Origin: Gammaproteobacteria bacterium | Lineage (GTDB): Bacteria; Gemmatimonadota; Gemmatimonadetes; Longimicrobiales; Gaopeijiaceae | Assembly: GCA_009840525.1 (NCBI GenBank) | Contig: VXNP01000063.1 | Location: 1-39,078, forward strand | Direction: 5' to 3' | Length of the DNA: 39,078 nucleotides | Shown: positions 1-9,600 of the stretch, one piece after another | Position numbering within the stretch: position 1 is the first letter of the stretch | How the letters are laid out: each line of letters starts with the position of its first letter | Made by a program: the position numbers and the translations under genes | Notes under the pieces: generated by a model | What the model was told of the DNA's origin: nothing | Database searches by the model: none | What the model saw: the letters and a program-made list of their open reading frames with translations, nothing else

Positions 1-38
1 GGGTGAGGTCGGGGGTGGGTGGGGTCATGGGATGCCTC

Positions 39-1265
39 TCAACCCCACAGCGCACCCATCGGCACGGCGAACAGCCGATCACCGAACGCCGTGGTGTGAT
101 CCCCGTCATAGAGCAGGACACCCATGCGGAATCGCTTCCCGGCAACTCGGCGGAAACGTTTCAGGCCGAGGAAGTCCCTGGACGTGAGGGTCGCGCCCGC
201 CTTGACCTCCACGGCGAAGCAGCCGCCGGATGCGCTCTCGACCACGATGTCCACCTCGACCTTGTCCTTGTCGCGATAGTGGTGGAAGGTGACCGGGTCT
301 TCCAGCCAGCGCGCCTGCTTCCGGAGTTCGTTGTAGACGAAGGACTCGAGCAGCGCACCGAGGTCCGCCGGACGGGCGAGAAGCCTGCGCCGCGTCATCC
401 CTCGCAGCGCGCACGTCATGCCGGTGTCGACGGCGTGCATCTTGGGCGTCTTGACCAGCCGCTTGAACTCGTTCGAGTGCCAGGCCGGCAGGCGCTCGAC
501 CAGGAAGAGTTGCTCCAGAAGGGCGAAGTACCTTCCGGCCGTCAGCCGATTCAGGCCGAGCCGTCCTCCGAGTTCGGTGAGGTTGACCAGCTGTCCGGAA
601 AGGACGGCAACGAGCTGCAGCAGCCTGGGCATCGCTTCGAGGTGCTCGATCCGTGCCAGATCGTCCAGATCCCTTTGGACCAGCGTGTTCGCGTACTGTT
701 GGTACCACGCCTGGATGCGTCGCTCGCTGCCTCGCAACAGTGGTTCCGGAAAGCAGCCCGTGACGACGCGGTGCACCAGATGGTTCCGGATCCTGAGTTC
801 CCGCGCTGCCGGCGTCTCGCCTCGCAGGAGCTTTCGGAGAAAGGACGGCTTCCGTCCGGCGATCTCGCATTCGGACAGGGTAGCCAGGCGGACCGCCTCC
901 ATTCTTCCGACCAGCGCGTCGGAGACGATGGGCAGCACCAGCGCGTTAGCTGAACCCGTCAGGAGGAATCGGCCGGGGGTTCGCCGTTCGTCGATTGCCT
1001 GCTTGATCGCCAGCAGAGTTTCGGGAACGCGCTGCACTTCATCGAGCGCGATCCTCTTTGGGGGGAGGTTGCGGATGAAGCCCACCGGGTCGGCTCGCGC
1101 CACCTCGACCTGAGCCGAATCGTCGAAAGTGATGTATTCCCAACTCTCGTCGATGAGGTCCCTGACCAGGGTGGTCTTTCCCACCTGCCGGGCACCGAGA
1201 AGGAAGACGGCCGGCGTGTCCGCGAGTGCCTCCCCGACAAGACGCGCGGTGTAGCGTGGGAACAT
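39..1265 (-). CDS. AAA+ ATPase with C-terminal DUF4143 domain
   Basis: A 408-residue protein of the AAA_14/DUF4143 family; the family's cellular role is poorly known and no substrate can be assigned. Walker A is GARQVGKTT (about residues 24-32), Walker B RIALDEVQ (71-78), and a sensor-like LLTGSAN lies at 101-107. The C-terminal part ends in a PD-(D/E)xK-like core, EVDIVVE near 336-342 followed by FAVEVKAG near 350, so the nuclease-like fold looks intact. I chose the ATG at 1265. The frame stays open to 1406, but the extra 47 residues look non-natural and cross a repeat array whose 22-bp period is not a multiple of three. The gene stands alone on the minus strand, and no antitoxin or mobile-element partner is visible. 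DUF4143 genes are often patchily distributed, so horizontal transfer is possible but not shown here. Confidence 0.85.
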   Translation of the reverse strand: MFPRYTARLVGEALADTPAVFLLGARQVGKTTLVRDLIDESWEYITFDDSAQVEVARADPVGFIRNLPPKRIALDEVQRVPETLLAIKQAIDERRTPGRFLLTGSANALVLPIVSDALVGRMEAVRLATLSECEIAGRKPSFLRKLLRGETPAARELRIRNHLVHRVVTGCFPEPLLRGSERRIQAWYQQYANTLVQRDLDDLARIEHLEAMPRLLQLVAVLSGQLVNLTELGGRLGLNRLTAGRYFALLEQLFLVERLPAWHSNEFKRLVKTPKMHAVDTGMTCALRGMTRRRLLARPADLGALLESFVYNELRKQARWLEDPVTFHHYRDKDKVEVDIVVESASGGCFAVEVKAGATLTSRDFLGLKRFRRVAGKRFRMGVLLYDGDHTTAFGDRLFAVPMGALWG

Positions 1266-1353
1266 GGCAGTGCATCCGCCGGCTGGCGTGGCGCCCCGGC
1301 ACGACGGTCTCCTGCCAGTCGCGGCGGGTGTGGCTTCGTCGGCGGAATCTAGC

Positions 1354-1434
1354 AGCGTCCAATCGTTATGGGAATAGCGTCTGATCGTTATTGAAGCAGC
1401 GTCCAATCGTTAGCAGTACAGCGTCCAATCGCCA
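1354..1434. repeat. Four direct repeats, exact 22-bp period
   Basis: Four copies of a 15-bp unit, AGCGTCCAATCGTTA, begin at 1354, 1376, 1398 and 1420. Copies 1 and 3 are identical, copy 2 has CTG for CCA inside the unit, and copy 4 ends in GCCA instead of GTTA. The 7-bp spacers (4 bp of flank for the last copy) are not conserved. The spacing is exactly 22 bp each time, about two helical turns, so a bound protein would see all copies on one face of the DNA. The array sits 89-169 bp upstream of the DUF4143 ATPase start. It could be an iteron-like or operator array, or the multiple-repeat end of a lost insertion sequence. Confidence 0.85.
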
Positions 1435-1524
1435 GCCGAAGGGCGTCATCCGCCCTGCGCCACCAGCCACGCCTACGCAGCATCATGCTTGACCTGAGGA
1501 AGCTGGCGGGCGAGCCTGCAAGCG

Positions 1525-1974
1525 ATGATCAGGTACTTGTGGCTGATGCTCCTCCTGGCTGGCTGTGGTCCGTCAACGCCAGCGCGCAGCGATGGTCTTG
1601 AAGGCATCGTTCCCGCTGGCGCGGTGCAACGTGTCGAGGTCACGCCGGACGAGGCGGCGGCGATCAGGGGACGCACCATATACGCAGGCGCGTTCATGCG
1701 CTATCACGCGTTCGTCAGCGAGACCGGCACAGTCGAGTTCTGGCACGAGGGCAGGCTCCTCGCGACGATCGACGATCGAGGGGTCATCAGGTATGCGCCG
1801 GTCGTGTTGTCGATGACGCCGGGCGCGGCGGCGGGGCGAGACGCCGGATCGGGCCTTGCTTCTTTCGACGACTCGCCTGCCCTCGCTATTGTGAAGGCAG
1901 CACAATGTCGTGCCCGCAGCAAGGAGGTCCCATGCGTTCTTTCAAGCTCATTCTCCCGGCAGCCGTCGTCCTGA
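1525..1974 (+). CDS. Small predicted lipoprotein
   Basis: A 149-residue protein I do not recognise. It starts with a short basic/hydrophobic leader (MIRYLWLMLLLAGCG) containing a textbook lipobox LAGC with the cysteine at residue 14. It is therefore probably lipidated and held in the outer or inner membrane. The mature part has a short segment, FWHEGRLLATIDDRGVIRYA, with a beta-rich look. The last 43 bases overlap the start of the next gene, and the C-terminal 25 or so residues are basic and serine-rich, unlike the rest. The stop may be the result of a frameshift, or the true protein may be short and its tail unstructured. The start has only a weak upstream Shine-Dalgarno. Function unknown. 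Confidence 0.55.
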   Translation: MIRYLWLMLLLAGCGPSTPARSDGLEGIVPAGAVQRVEVTPDEAAAIRGRTIYAGAFMRYHAFVSETGTVEFWHEGRLLATIDDRGVIRYAPVVLSMTPGAAAGRDAGSGLASFDDSPALAIVKAAQCRARSKEVPCVLSSSFSRQPSS

Positions 1975-3989
1975 CGGCGGCGGCGTTCCCGTCGGCGGTG
2001 GAGTTGGCCGCCCAGACGCCGGAACCCGATCCCACGGTGGTCACCCGCCTGGAGGCCGAGCCCGCCGAGCTTTCGCTCAGGGTGGGGGATGTCGTGCCGC
2101 TGGTGGTAACCGCCTACGACGCCGCGGGCGGGTTGGTGGACATTCCCATCCGGGTGAGCGCGCCGCGGCGGGCGCTCCGCATCCGCGACGGGAACATCGA
2201 GGCCTTCGAGGCCGGCCAGTACGACGTGCAGGCGATGGTGGTGATGCCCGCCAGCGGAGCGCCGGTTGCCCAGCTCACCATTCCGGTAGTGGTGGACTGG
2301 CCGGAGGTGGCGACGGTCGAGGTGGACGCGGGCGCCGACCTGCTGTACGCCGGCACGACGGTGCGCCATTCCGCGATCGCCCTGCACGCGGACGGATCGG
2401 CGCGCCCGACCGCCGAGTTCGCCTGGTCGGTCTCCGACACCGAGGTGGCCTCGGTCGACGCATTCGGCAACGTCACCGCCCACCGCCCCGGCCCCGTCAC
2501 TGTGACCGCCGTGGTGGAGGGGGTGCGGGGTTCGGCCGGGCGCACCGTGGAGGCCTTCCCGGCCACCTCCGTCCAGCTCGCCGGCGGCGGGGGCGACCTG
2601 CTCACCGGCGACGTGGTGCAGTTCACCGCCTCCGTGCTGGACGACACCGGCAACGAGGTGGCGGGCGCGCCGGTCACCTGGTCGCTCGCCTACATGCCGG
2701 ACGACAGCATCGTGGCGCCCGCCGGGCCGGGTCAGGTCGACGACGGCCGCTTCGTGGCCGACTGGCCGGGGCTCTATACCGTGGTAGCGACCGCCGGCCA
2801 CCTGTCGGCGCGCGAGTCGGTGCGGGTCAGCCGGCGGGCTGCCGTGCAGGAGCTCGAGATCGTGGGGCAGGGGCGGGAATCGCGCGTCTTCACCACCGAC
2901 CTGTGGATCTGGGAAGGGGTCGACGGGCGCGACTACGCGCTCACGGGCTCCAAGATGGGGAACGGCGTCACCTTCGTGTGGGACGTCACCGACCCGGCCA
3001 ACATCGTCAAGACCGATTCCATCATCGTCGACGCGCGCACGACCAACGACGTGAAGGCGTCCCCCAACGGCCGCTACGGTGTCATCTCGCGCGAAGGCGC
3101 CTCCAACCGCCGCAATGGCGTCGTGATCCTCGAACTGGCCAACCCCGCCCATCCCACCATCGCCTCAACCTGGGACGAGGGCGTGACCGGCGGCGTGCAC
3201 AACATGTTCGCCACCAACGAGCACCTCTTCGTCCTGTCCGCGGGCGACAAGTACATCATCCTGGACATGGCGGACATCTACAACCCGCGCTACGTGGGCG
3301 AATACGACCATCCTGACAGCCGCGTGCACGACGTGTGGGTGCACGACGGCATCGCCTACTCGGCGGAGTGGGAGAACGGCATCGTCGTTGTCGACGTGGG
3401 CAACGGCCGCTGGGGCGGCTCCCCGGAGAACCCGGTCTTCGTGACCAACATCCCGCTTCCCTCGGGTCAGACGCACGCCGTGTTCCCCTACCTGCAGGAG
3501 TCCACGGGCAAGTTCTACCTCATCGCCGGCGACGAGATCGTCGGCCGCGAGGGGCTCGCCTGGGCGGGAACCGGCCCTGATCACCGTATCCAGTACGACC
3601 CGGAGACGGGCAGGGGCGGCTATCCGCGCGCCACCGCGGGCTACATCCAGATCGTGGACTTCACCGATCCCGAATCACCCGAGATGGTGGCCCGTTACGA
3701 GGTGTCCGAGTTCGGCACCCACAACATGTGGGTCGAGGACGACATCCTCTACGAGGCCTACTACGAGGGGGGTCTGCGGATGGTGGACATTTCCGGCGAT
3801 CTGATGGGGAACCTGTATACGCAGGGACGCGAGATCTCCGTCTTCAAGGCGCACGATCCGCTCGGCTACATCCCCAACGCGCCGGCGGCATGGGGCGTGA
3901 TGCCGTGGAAGGGCAACGTCTTCTTCGCCGACATCAACTCGGGGCTCTGGTCGGTCAAGATCCTGCCGAAGGAGCGCCCGGTCAGCTGA
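1932..3989 (+). CDS. Secreted Ig-like / LVIVD-repeat protein
   Basis: A 685-residue exported protein. Residues 1-28 form a signal peptide (MRSFKLILPAAVVLTAAAF, ending VELAAQ). Three bacterial Ig-like beta-sandwich modules follow at about 30-130, 133-215 and 217-305; the second has the BIG2-type pattern WSVSDTEVASVDAFGNVTA. From about 312 to the end are LVIVD repeats, a beta-propeller-like family of unknown function, visible as recurring VFVWDVTDP-, GVVILELANP-, YIILDMADI-, GIVVVDVGN-, IQIVDFTDPESP- and LRMVDISGD-type strands. The ATG at 1932 is preceded at 1921-1927 by AAGGAGG, ideally spaced; the frame is open further upstream but lacks a leader there. It is followed by a terminator at 4028. 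A cell-surface binding or adhesion role is plausible from the architecture only. Confidence 0.85.
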   Translation: MRSFKLILPAAVVLTAAAFPSAVELAAQTPEPDPTVVTRLEAEPAELSLRVGDVVPLVVTAYDAAGGLVDIPIRVSAPRRALRIRDGNIEAFEAGQYDVQAMVVMPASGAPVAQLTIPVVVDWPEVATVEVDAGADLLYAGTTVRHSAIALHADGSARPTAEFAWSVSDTEVASVDAFGNVTAHRPGPVTVTAVVEGVRGSAGRTVEAFPATSVQLAGGGGDLLTGDVVQFTASVLDDTGNEVAGAPVTWSLAYMPDDSIVAPAGPGQVDDGRFVADWPGLYTVVATAGHLSARESVRVSRRAAVQELEIVGQGRESRVFTTDLWIWEGVDGRDYALTGSKMGNGVTFVWDVTDPANIVKTDSIIVDARTTNDVKASPNGRYGVISREGASNRRNGVVILELANPAHPTIASTWDEGVTGGVHNMFATNEHLFVLSAGDKYIILDMADIYNPRYVGEYDHPDSRVHDVWVHDGIAYSAEWENGIVVVDVGNGRWGGSPENPVFVTNIPLPSGQTHAVFPYLQESTGKFYLIAGDEIVGREGLAWAGTGPDHRIQYDPETGRGGYPRATAGYIQIVDFTDPESPEMVARYEVSEFGTHNMWVEDDILYEAYYEGGLRMVDISGDLMGNLYTQGREISVFKAHDPLGYIPNAPAAWGVMPWKGNVFFADINSGLWSVKILPKERPVS

Positions 3990-4027
3990 ATCGGCCGGGC
4001 CGTCAGCGGCCCGGAGGCACATCCGCC

Positions 4028-4066
4028 AGCCCCGGGAGGGACCAAACCCTTCCGGGGCTGTTTCTC
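4028..4066 (+). terminator. Rho-independent terminator after the LVIVD gene
   Basis: A 13-bp stem (4028-4040 with 4047-4059, AGCCCCGGGAGGG against CCCTTCCGGGGCT, one G-U pair) closes a 6-base loop ACCAAA and is followed by GTTTCTCT. It begins 39 bases after the stop of the Ig/LVIVD gene and directly precedes the end of the convergent lptG. The T-rich side faces the plus strand, so it mainly serves the plus-strand gene. Confidence 0.8.
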
Positions 4067-5178
4067 TACGTTCGCACCCGAACCATCAGAAACGCGCCCA
4101 TCGCCAGGAACACTGCGTTGGGGGTCCAGGCCGCGATGGTGGGTGACAGGACACCCGCGCCCGCCGCCGCGCCCAGGACCCGGAAGAGGATCAGGTACAG
4201 GGTGATGGCGGCGATCGAGACCCCCGCGCCGTAGGCCGCGCTGCCGCGCTGGGACGAGGTCCCCAGGGGCAGGCCGAAGAGGACCATGATGAACGTGGCG
4301 AGGGCGAGAGCGCCGCGCTGCTCGCGCTCGACGAGGTACTCGGAGGCGCTGCCCCCGCTGCGCTCGATGATCCCCACCTGCCGGTCGATGTCCGCGCGCG
4401 TCATCTGGGCCAGGCGGTCGTTCTGGGCGTCGGACATGCGGTTGCCGGTGCGGGACGCCTCGAGCAGCTCATCGGGCCGTTCCGAGAACCCGCGCGTCTT
4501 CATGCTGCCGAACTGGTAGGTCTGTTCGCGGGCATCCGGGAGCAGGCGGCGCACGTATCCGTCGCTGAAGGTCCAGCCCGATTGGTCGTTGAAGTACGCG
4601 CGGTCCGCAACCGCGTGCAGCGAGGGTCCCGTGCCCGGCGCCGCGGTGACCGGGCGGTGTTCCAGCACGACGTCCTGCAGCTCCCCGGCCAACACGGTCA
4701 GGCGGCGCACCGAAAGGCTGTGTCCGTCCTCGGTCTGGTACACGAAGTTGATGCGCCAGTCGCGGCTGAAGTTGCGTTCCTCGAGGATGTCGAAGGCGGC
4801 GCGATTGGCGCGGGGCACGATGTCGCTGATGTAGAACGACACCCCGGCGAGCGCGACGCCCAGGGCCAGCGCCGGCACCACGAGGCGATGGAAGGAGATG
4901 CCGCCCGCCTTGGCGGCCACGATCTCCCGGTGCACGGTCATGGCGTGAATCGTGAAGACCGCCGCGATGAGCGTCGCCATCGGGAAGGACCAGAACACGA
5001 ACTGGAGCATCTGGAATCCGTAGGCCCGGAAGACGTCCACCATCGGGAGCCCGCGGTCGAGGTACTCGTCGATGTTCTCGGTGAGGTCGCCGACCACGAA
5101 AAGGAGCGGCACGGCGGCCACGAAGGCCATGAATATGCGCAGGAAGCTGGCGGCGACGAGCCGGTCGAGGAGCCTCAT
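4066..5178 (-). CDS. lptG: LPS export ABC permease LptG
   Basis: A 370-residue YjgP/YjgQ-family permease, the inner-membrane part of the Lpt bridge that lifts lipopolysaccharide to LptC and LptA in the periplasm; LptB supplies ATP hydrolysis. Hydrophobic segments lie near residues 10-30 (FMAFVAAVPLLFVVGDL), 50-80 and 95-120. A periplasmic beta-jellyroll of about 130 residues follows, then three C-terminal helices ending ALALATFIMVLFGLPLG, ISIAAITLYLILFRVLG-like and NAVFLAMGAFLMV. The start ATG at 5178 overlaps the lptF stop as ATGA, so the two are translationally coupled. The frame runs open further upstream but that part is the lptF gene in another frame. Assignment as LptG rather than LptF rests on its second place in the pair. 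Confidence 0.85.
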   Translation of the reverse strand: MRLLDRLVAASFLRIFMAFVAAVPLLFVVGDLTENIDEYLDRGLPMVDVFRAYGFQMLQFVFWSFPMATLIAAVFTIHAMTVHREIVAAKAGGISFHRLVVPALALGVALAGVSFYISDIVPRANRAAFDILEERNFSRDWRINFVYQTEDGHSLSVRRLTVLAGELQDVVLEHRPVTAAPGTGPSLHAVADRAYFNDQSGWTFSDGYVRRLLPDAREQTYQFGSMKTRGFSERPDELLEASRTGNRMSDAQNDRLAQMTRADIDRQVGIIERSGGSASEYLVEREQRGALALATFIMVLFGLPLGTSSQRGSAAYGAGVSIAAITLYLILFRVLGAAAGAGVLSPTIAAWTPNAVFLAMGAFLMVRVRT

Positions 5179-6599
5179 GCGTCCGCGTTCCCCCTCGCCC
5201 GGTTCGCCAGCAGCTGCCGGATGCCGCCCCGCCCCGAATCCCGTGGCGCGGAGACGGCGCGTCCCATGCGCGAGGACAGCCACACGCCGGCGGCCAGGAA
5301 GATGGCGTTGGAGATCCACATCGCCACATTCGGCTCCAGGCGGCCCCGGTCGGCGAGCGACTCGCCTCCGATGAGGGTCGTCCAGTAGATTGCGAAGATG
5401 GCGCCGGAGAGGACGATCACGGTGCCGAGCCCGCCCCGGGGGAAGCGGATCGCGAGCGGGGCCCCCACGAGCACGAAGATGAGGCAGGCGGTGGCGATCG
5501 CCCACTTCTTGTGCCACTCCACCCGGTAGCGGTTCACGTTGAGCAGCAGTCCCTCCTCGCGCACGGCGTTGGTGCGCAGGTTGGCGGTGACCGCCTCCGT
5601 GAGCTGGTCCGGCGGGGTCAGGCCCAGATCGCCGATGATGCGGCGCTGACTCTCCAGCGCGCCGGGGGGCAGCAGATCGTCGATCTCTTCGCCTTCCACC
5701 GCCTCGAGTCCCAGGGCTTCGCGCAGCGCGCCACGGGAGCGCCCCAGGCTCGCCCGCCGCACTTCGGCCAGTTCCTCGCGGGCCTTGCGCACCTCCTCCG
5801 CCAGCATCGCCGTGGACATTTCCCGGTCGCCCCGCTGTTCGCTGTCGCTGCGCTCCAGCACGTCCGCGACACCGCGCATGGGGATGATCTGCCGGGCGAA
5901 GGCCAGTTGCCGGAAGCCGGACGGCCGCACGTCGCTCACCTCGTAGGCATTGCCGTCGAAGAGGGTCAGAAAGAGGTCGGTGCCTGTCTCGTCGAACGCC
6001 ATCGTGCCCCGGTCGGCATAGATGGTGCGATATTGGTCGTATTCGCTAACGTCGAAGATGGTGACATCCTCGAGCTCGTTGGTAATCGGGTCGATGCTGT
6101 GCGCCTGCAGGAAGTAGCGGGTGGCGCCGTTCACGGCCTGGATCTCGTTGACCACCTGCTCGCGCAGGCGGAACGTGGGGCTCTTTCCCTGGACGTCGAC
6201 CATGAGGTTCTTGAGACGATGATTGGACTCCGGGAGCACGCGGTCGTGCAGCACGAAGACCACGGCGGCCGTGATCGTGCCCGCGGCGAGCATCGGAACC
6301 AGAACGCGCGCGGGACGCACGCCGCCCGCGGACATGGCGGTGATTTCGTTGGCTTCCGCCAGTTCCGAGAAGGCGTAGAGCACGGCAACCAGCACCGACA
6401 TGGGAATGGTGAGCGCGAGCGTGTGGGGGAGCGAGAGAAGCATGAACTCGGCATAGACCTGCCACGGCAGTCCCTTGCCCATCAGCGCGCCCATCCGCAG
6501 GGCGACCAGGTTGAGAAAGAAGAGGCCCGTGAGGACGGTGAGCGAGAAGAAGAACGGCGCCACGTGCGCCCGGATCAGATAGCGCGTGAGTATGTTCAT
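5175..6599 (-). CDS. lptF: LPS export ABC permease LptF with large insertion
   Basis: A 474-residue YjgP/YjgQ-family permease, partner of LptG in the LptB2FG transporter. TM1 is near residues 14-34, TM2 48-78 and TM3 96-118 (LVPMLAAGTITAAVVFVLHD). A periplasmic beta-jellyroll covers about 120-245 and the last three helices are at 366-384, 391-410 and 426-444. Between the jellyroll and TM4, residues about 250-350 form a charged, helical, coiled-coil-like insert (EEVRKAREELAEVRRAS and around) that makes the protein about 100 residues longer than E. coli LptF. The basic C-terminal tail (445-474) is probably cytoplasmic. It is the first gene of a two-gene operon, divergent from the SprA-like gene with 84 bp between the starts. 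Confidence 0.87.
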   Translation of the reverse strand: MNILTRYLIRAHVAPFFFSLTVLTGLFFLNLVALRMGALMGKGLPWQVYAEFMLLSLPHTLALTIPMSVLVAVLYAFSELAEANEITAMSAGGVRPARVLVPMLAAGTITAAVVFVLHDRVLPESNHRLKNLMVDVQGKSPTFRLREQVVNEIQAVNGATRYFLQAHSIDPITNELEDVTIFDVSEYDQYRTIYADRGTMAFDETGTDLFLTLFDGNAYEVSDVRPSGFRQLAFARQIIPMRGVADVLERSDSEQRGDREMSTAMLAEEVRKAREELAEVRRASLGRSRGALREALGLEAVEGEEIDDLLPPGALESQRRIIGDLGLTPPDQLTEAVTANLRTNAVREEGLLLNVNRYRVEWHKKWAIATACLIFVLVGAPLAIRFPRGGLGTVIVLSGAIFAIYWTTLIGGESLADRGRLEPNVAMWISNAIFLAAGVWLSSRMGRAVSAPRDSGRGGIRQLLANRARGNADA

Positions 6600-6683
6600 C
6601 CGTAGCCGGTTGCGGGTTGGGCGTTGAGCGAGCCTCCCTCAACTCGCACCGTACACCGGCAGCGTGCCCGTGGTCCCGGTGGG

Positions 6684-9600
6684 ATGGGTTGGCGGGTGGC
6701 CGCGATGCTTCCGGCGATCGGGCTCCTCGTGCCGGCGGCCGCCGCCCCCCAGGCCACTCCCGGCCGGGGCGCCGTCGACTGGCGGGGGCTCTTTCCGCCG
6801 CCGCCCCAGCTTGCCTCCACGCCCCTCCCCCCGCCGGTGCTGGTTTCCCTCGGGCTGGCGCGCGTCCCGCTGCTCTTCCCGGTCGCGTTCGATCCTGTGC
6901 CGGGCGCCGGCTCGCCATGGTTCCGGTCCGCCGTGCTCGGGCCTCCGGGCCCCGCCGGCGCATCCCTCCTGCGGCCGGGCACAGAGCTCGCGGGCCGCAT
7001 CACGCGCCCCTCCCCGGAAGCGGACCCGGCGGATGCCGGCCCGGTGGGATTCCTCCCGGAGCTCCCTCCCGAGCCGGAGGCCGCCGTCATCCCCGGGGCC
7101 GGGCCGATCGAGTTCCAGGATCTGGACGTGCGCATCCTGGGCAGGGGCGAGTTCGGGGGCGACTGGACCCGCTTCCGTCCCTGCGACGCCGGCATCCAGT
7201 TGGGATGCCAGCCGGGACTCCTGCCGCGGCTCGTGCCCGAGCTCCAGTTCGGCGTCCAGATGGGCGGCACCATCTCGGAGCGGATCGTGGTGAACGTCGA
7301 CTACGACCAGACCCGCGAGTTCTCGGCCACCAACAACATCAACGTCTTCTATCAGGGCGTGGAGGACGAGATTCTCCAGGGCGTCGAGGTCGGGGACGTG
7401 ACCTTCGGGCTGCCCGATTCGCGCTTCCTCACCGAGGGCATTCCGGCCGGCAACTTCGGGCTGCGCGCCACCGGCCAGCTGGGCCCGGTCGACTTCGAGA
7501 CCGTGTTCGCGCAACAGCGGGGCGACCTGTCCTCGCGGGAGTTCCGCCTGGCGGGGGCGGGCACCGACCGCGCCTTCGTCCAGGAAGACACCATCGTGGT
7601 CGACAACGCGGACTACGTGCGCGGCCAGTTCTTCTTCCTCGCCGACCCGCGCAACCTCTTCGACTACCCGCACATCGATGTCCTGGGGGCGGACCCCAGC
7701 ACGGTGCCCTCCTCCGCCATCCCCGGGGCGGAACCGATTCAGCTCTACCGCTTCGAGAACGACCCCGTCACCCGCCAGCAGGTGGAGGGCTACATCCAGG
7801 CCGATGCCTCGGCCACGCTCGGGGACGACACGGTGACGGAATCCGGGTGGTTCCGCTACCTGCAGGCGGGCGTCGACTATTTCGTCCATCCGAGCGGCCT
7901 GTGGATCGCGCTCCGCAGCCCGCTGCGCCGCGACGAGATGCTGGCGGTCACCTATGTCACCGCGGCCGGCGACACCATCGGCGACTACAACCCGGAACGC
8001 ATTCACAACGAGGGCGGCAGGCCGCGCCTCTCGCTGCTGCGCGCCTCGGAGCCCAACCACCAGCCGGGCCGGCCCACCTGGGACCTCGAGATGCACCAGG
8101 TCTACCGGGTGTCGGGCTCGAACGACGTGGAGATCCCTTCAGTCTCGCTCGATATTTCCGTCGGCGAGCTGAGCGCCGGGAGGACTTTCACCCGCGGCCT
8201 CGCCGGAGAGGATATCACCTACCTGAAGCTGCTCGGGCTCGACGAAGAATCTCCCGTCGATGTCATCGACCGTGCCTACGTCTACAAGCCCGCCGCCGAC
8301 GACTTCGAGGAACAGCCGGCGGTTTCCGGCACCTTCATCATCTTCCCGACCCTAAGGCCCTTCGCCGAGCCACCGCCGATCTACTCGCTGGGGCTCTCCG
8401 CCGAGGAGACCTCCGAGATCCTTGCGGGGGACGCCAACCCGGAAATCTACGACGCAGTCGATCCCTACGAGCGTGAGAACGCCGGGCTCTACTGGCTCAC
8501 CATTCCCTTCCGCGTGCGCAGCGAGGGACTCATCTCGTCCTTTTCGCTGGGTGCGCTCGGCATCCGCGACGGCAGCGAGCGGCTCTTCTTCGGAGACCGC
8601 GCGCTGGTAGCACGCGACGACTATGTCATCGACTACGACATGGGGCAGGTACAGCTGCTCGACGCGGAGACCCTCTTCGCCAGCGACCCGCAGGGGGACC
8701 TGCGTGCCACCTGGGAGCAACAGGCGCTCTTTCAGATTGCTCCGACCTCGGTCTTCGGCATGAACGCCAGCACCGCCCTCGGGGATGCGGGCGAGCTGAA
8801 CTTCCTGGGACTGTACCAGCGCGAGACGGGGCTTCTGCGCCGGCCCCAGCTTGGCGTCGAGCCGGCTTCGATCGTTCTGGGGGGCCTGAACGGACGCCTG
8901 GACCTGGAGCTGCCGGCACTGGACCGGGCGCTGGACCGGATCCCGGGGCTGGCGCACTCCGGAGTCTCGCGGCTGAGCGTGAACGGGGAGATGGCGCTCT
9001 CCCTGCCGAGCCCGAACACCGCGGGCGACGTCTACCTGCACGACTTCGACTCCACGAGCGACCTGCCGCTCTCCAGCCTGAGCACGGGCTGGCGGCTGGG
9101 GAGCGCTCCGCAGTTCCGCGACGGCGCGCTCGAGGCCCTTCCGCCGGAGCTCGGCGCGGGCGACATCGCCTCCTTGCAGTGGCAGCATACCTGGATCACC
9201 GAAGGGGCGAGCGGGGACAGCACGGGCGTCTTCGAGGGCTTTCTCCCCCGCAACGACATCGACCGACAGATCAACTTTGCGGGCAACGAGTTCCGCGAGC
9301 CGGGGCTGCTGCTCACGTTCGGGGTCGGCGATGGCGCCACGGGGGGACGCTTCGACCGCAGGCGCTGGCGCTCGATCACCGCCAATCTCGCGAGCACCGG
9401 CCTCGACCTGACCCGGACCGAGTTTCTGGATCTGTACATCGCGGGGGGCGAGGAGCTCACCCTTGTCTTCGACCTGGGGACGGTGAGCGAGGATGCGCTG
9501 TTCGTGGACGCGAGCGGGCTCACAGGAGGGACCCGCGAGGGCGGAAACACGTGGGGACTCGGTGCGCTGGACCAGGAAGCCGACCCGCGCCAGGGCGAGA

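Noticed and set aside
1..38. Possible gene end or regulatory element at the left edge
   Set aside because: A short G-rich run with no frame, hairpin or motif I can support.
1266..1406. N-terminal extension of the DUF4143 ATPase to an ATG at 1406
   Set aside because: The added 47 residues lack similarity and cross a 22-bp repeat array that cannot keep frame, so the region is non-coding.
1704..3152. Minus-strand open frame of 482 codons opposite the LVIVD gene
   Set aside because: His/Arg/Gly-rich shadow of the plus-strand gene, which has a signal peptide, domains and a good Shine-Dalgarno.
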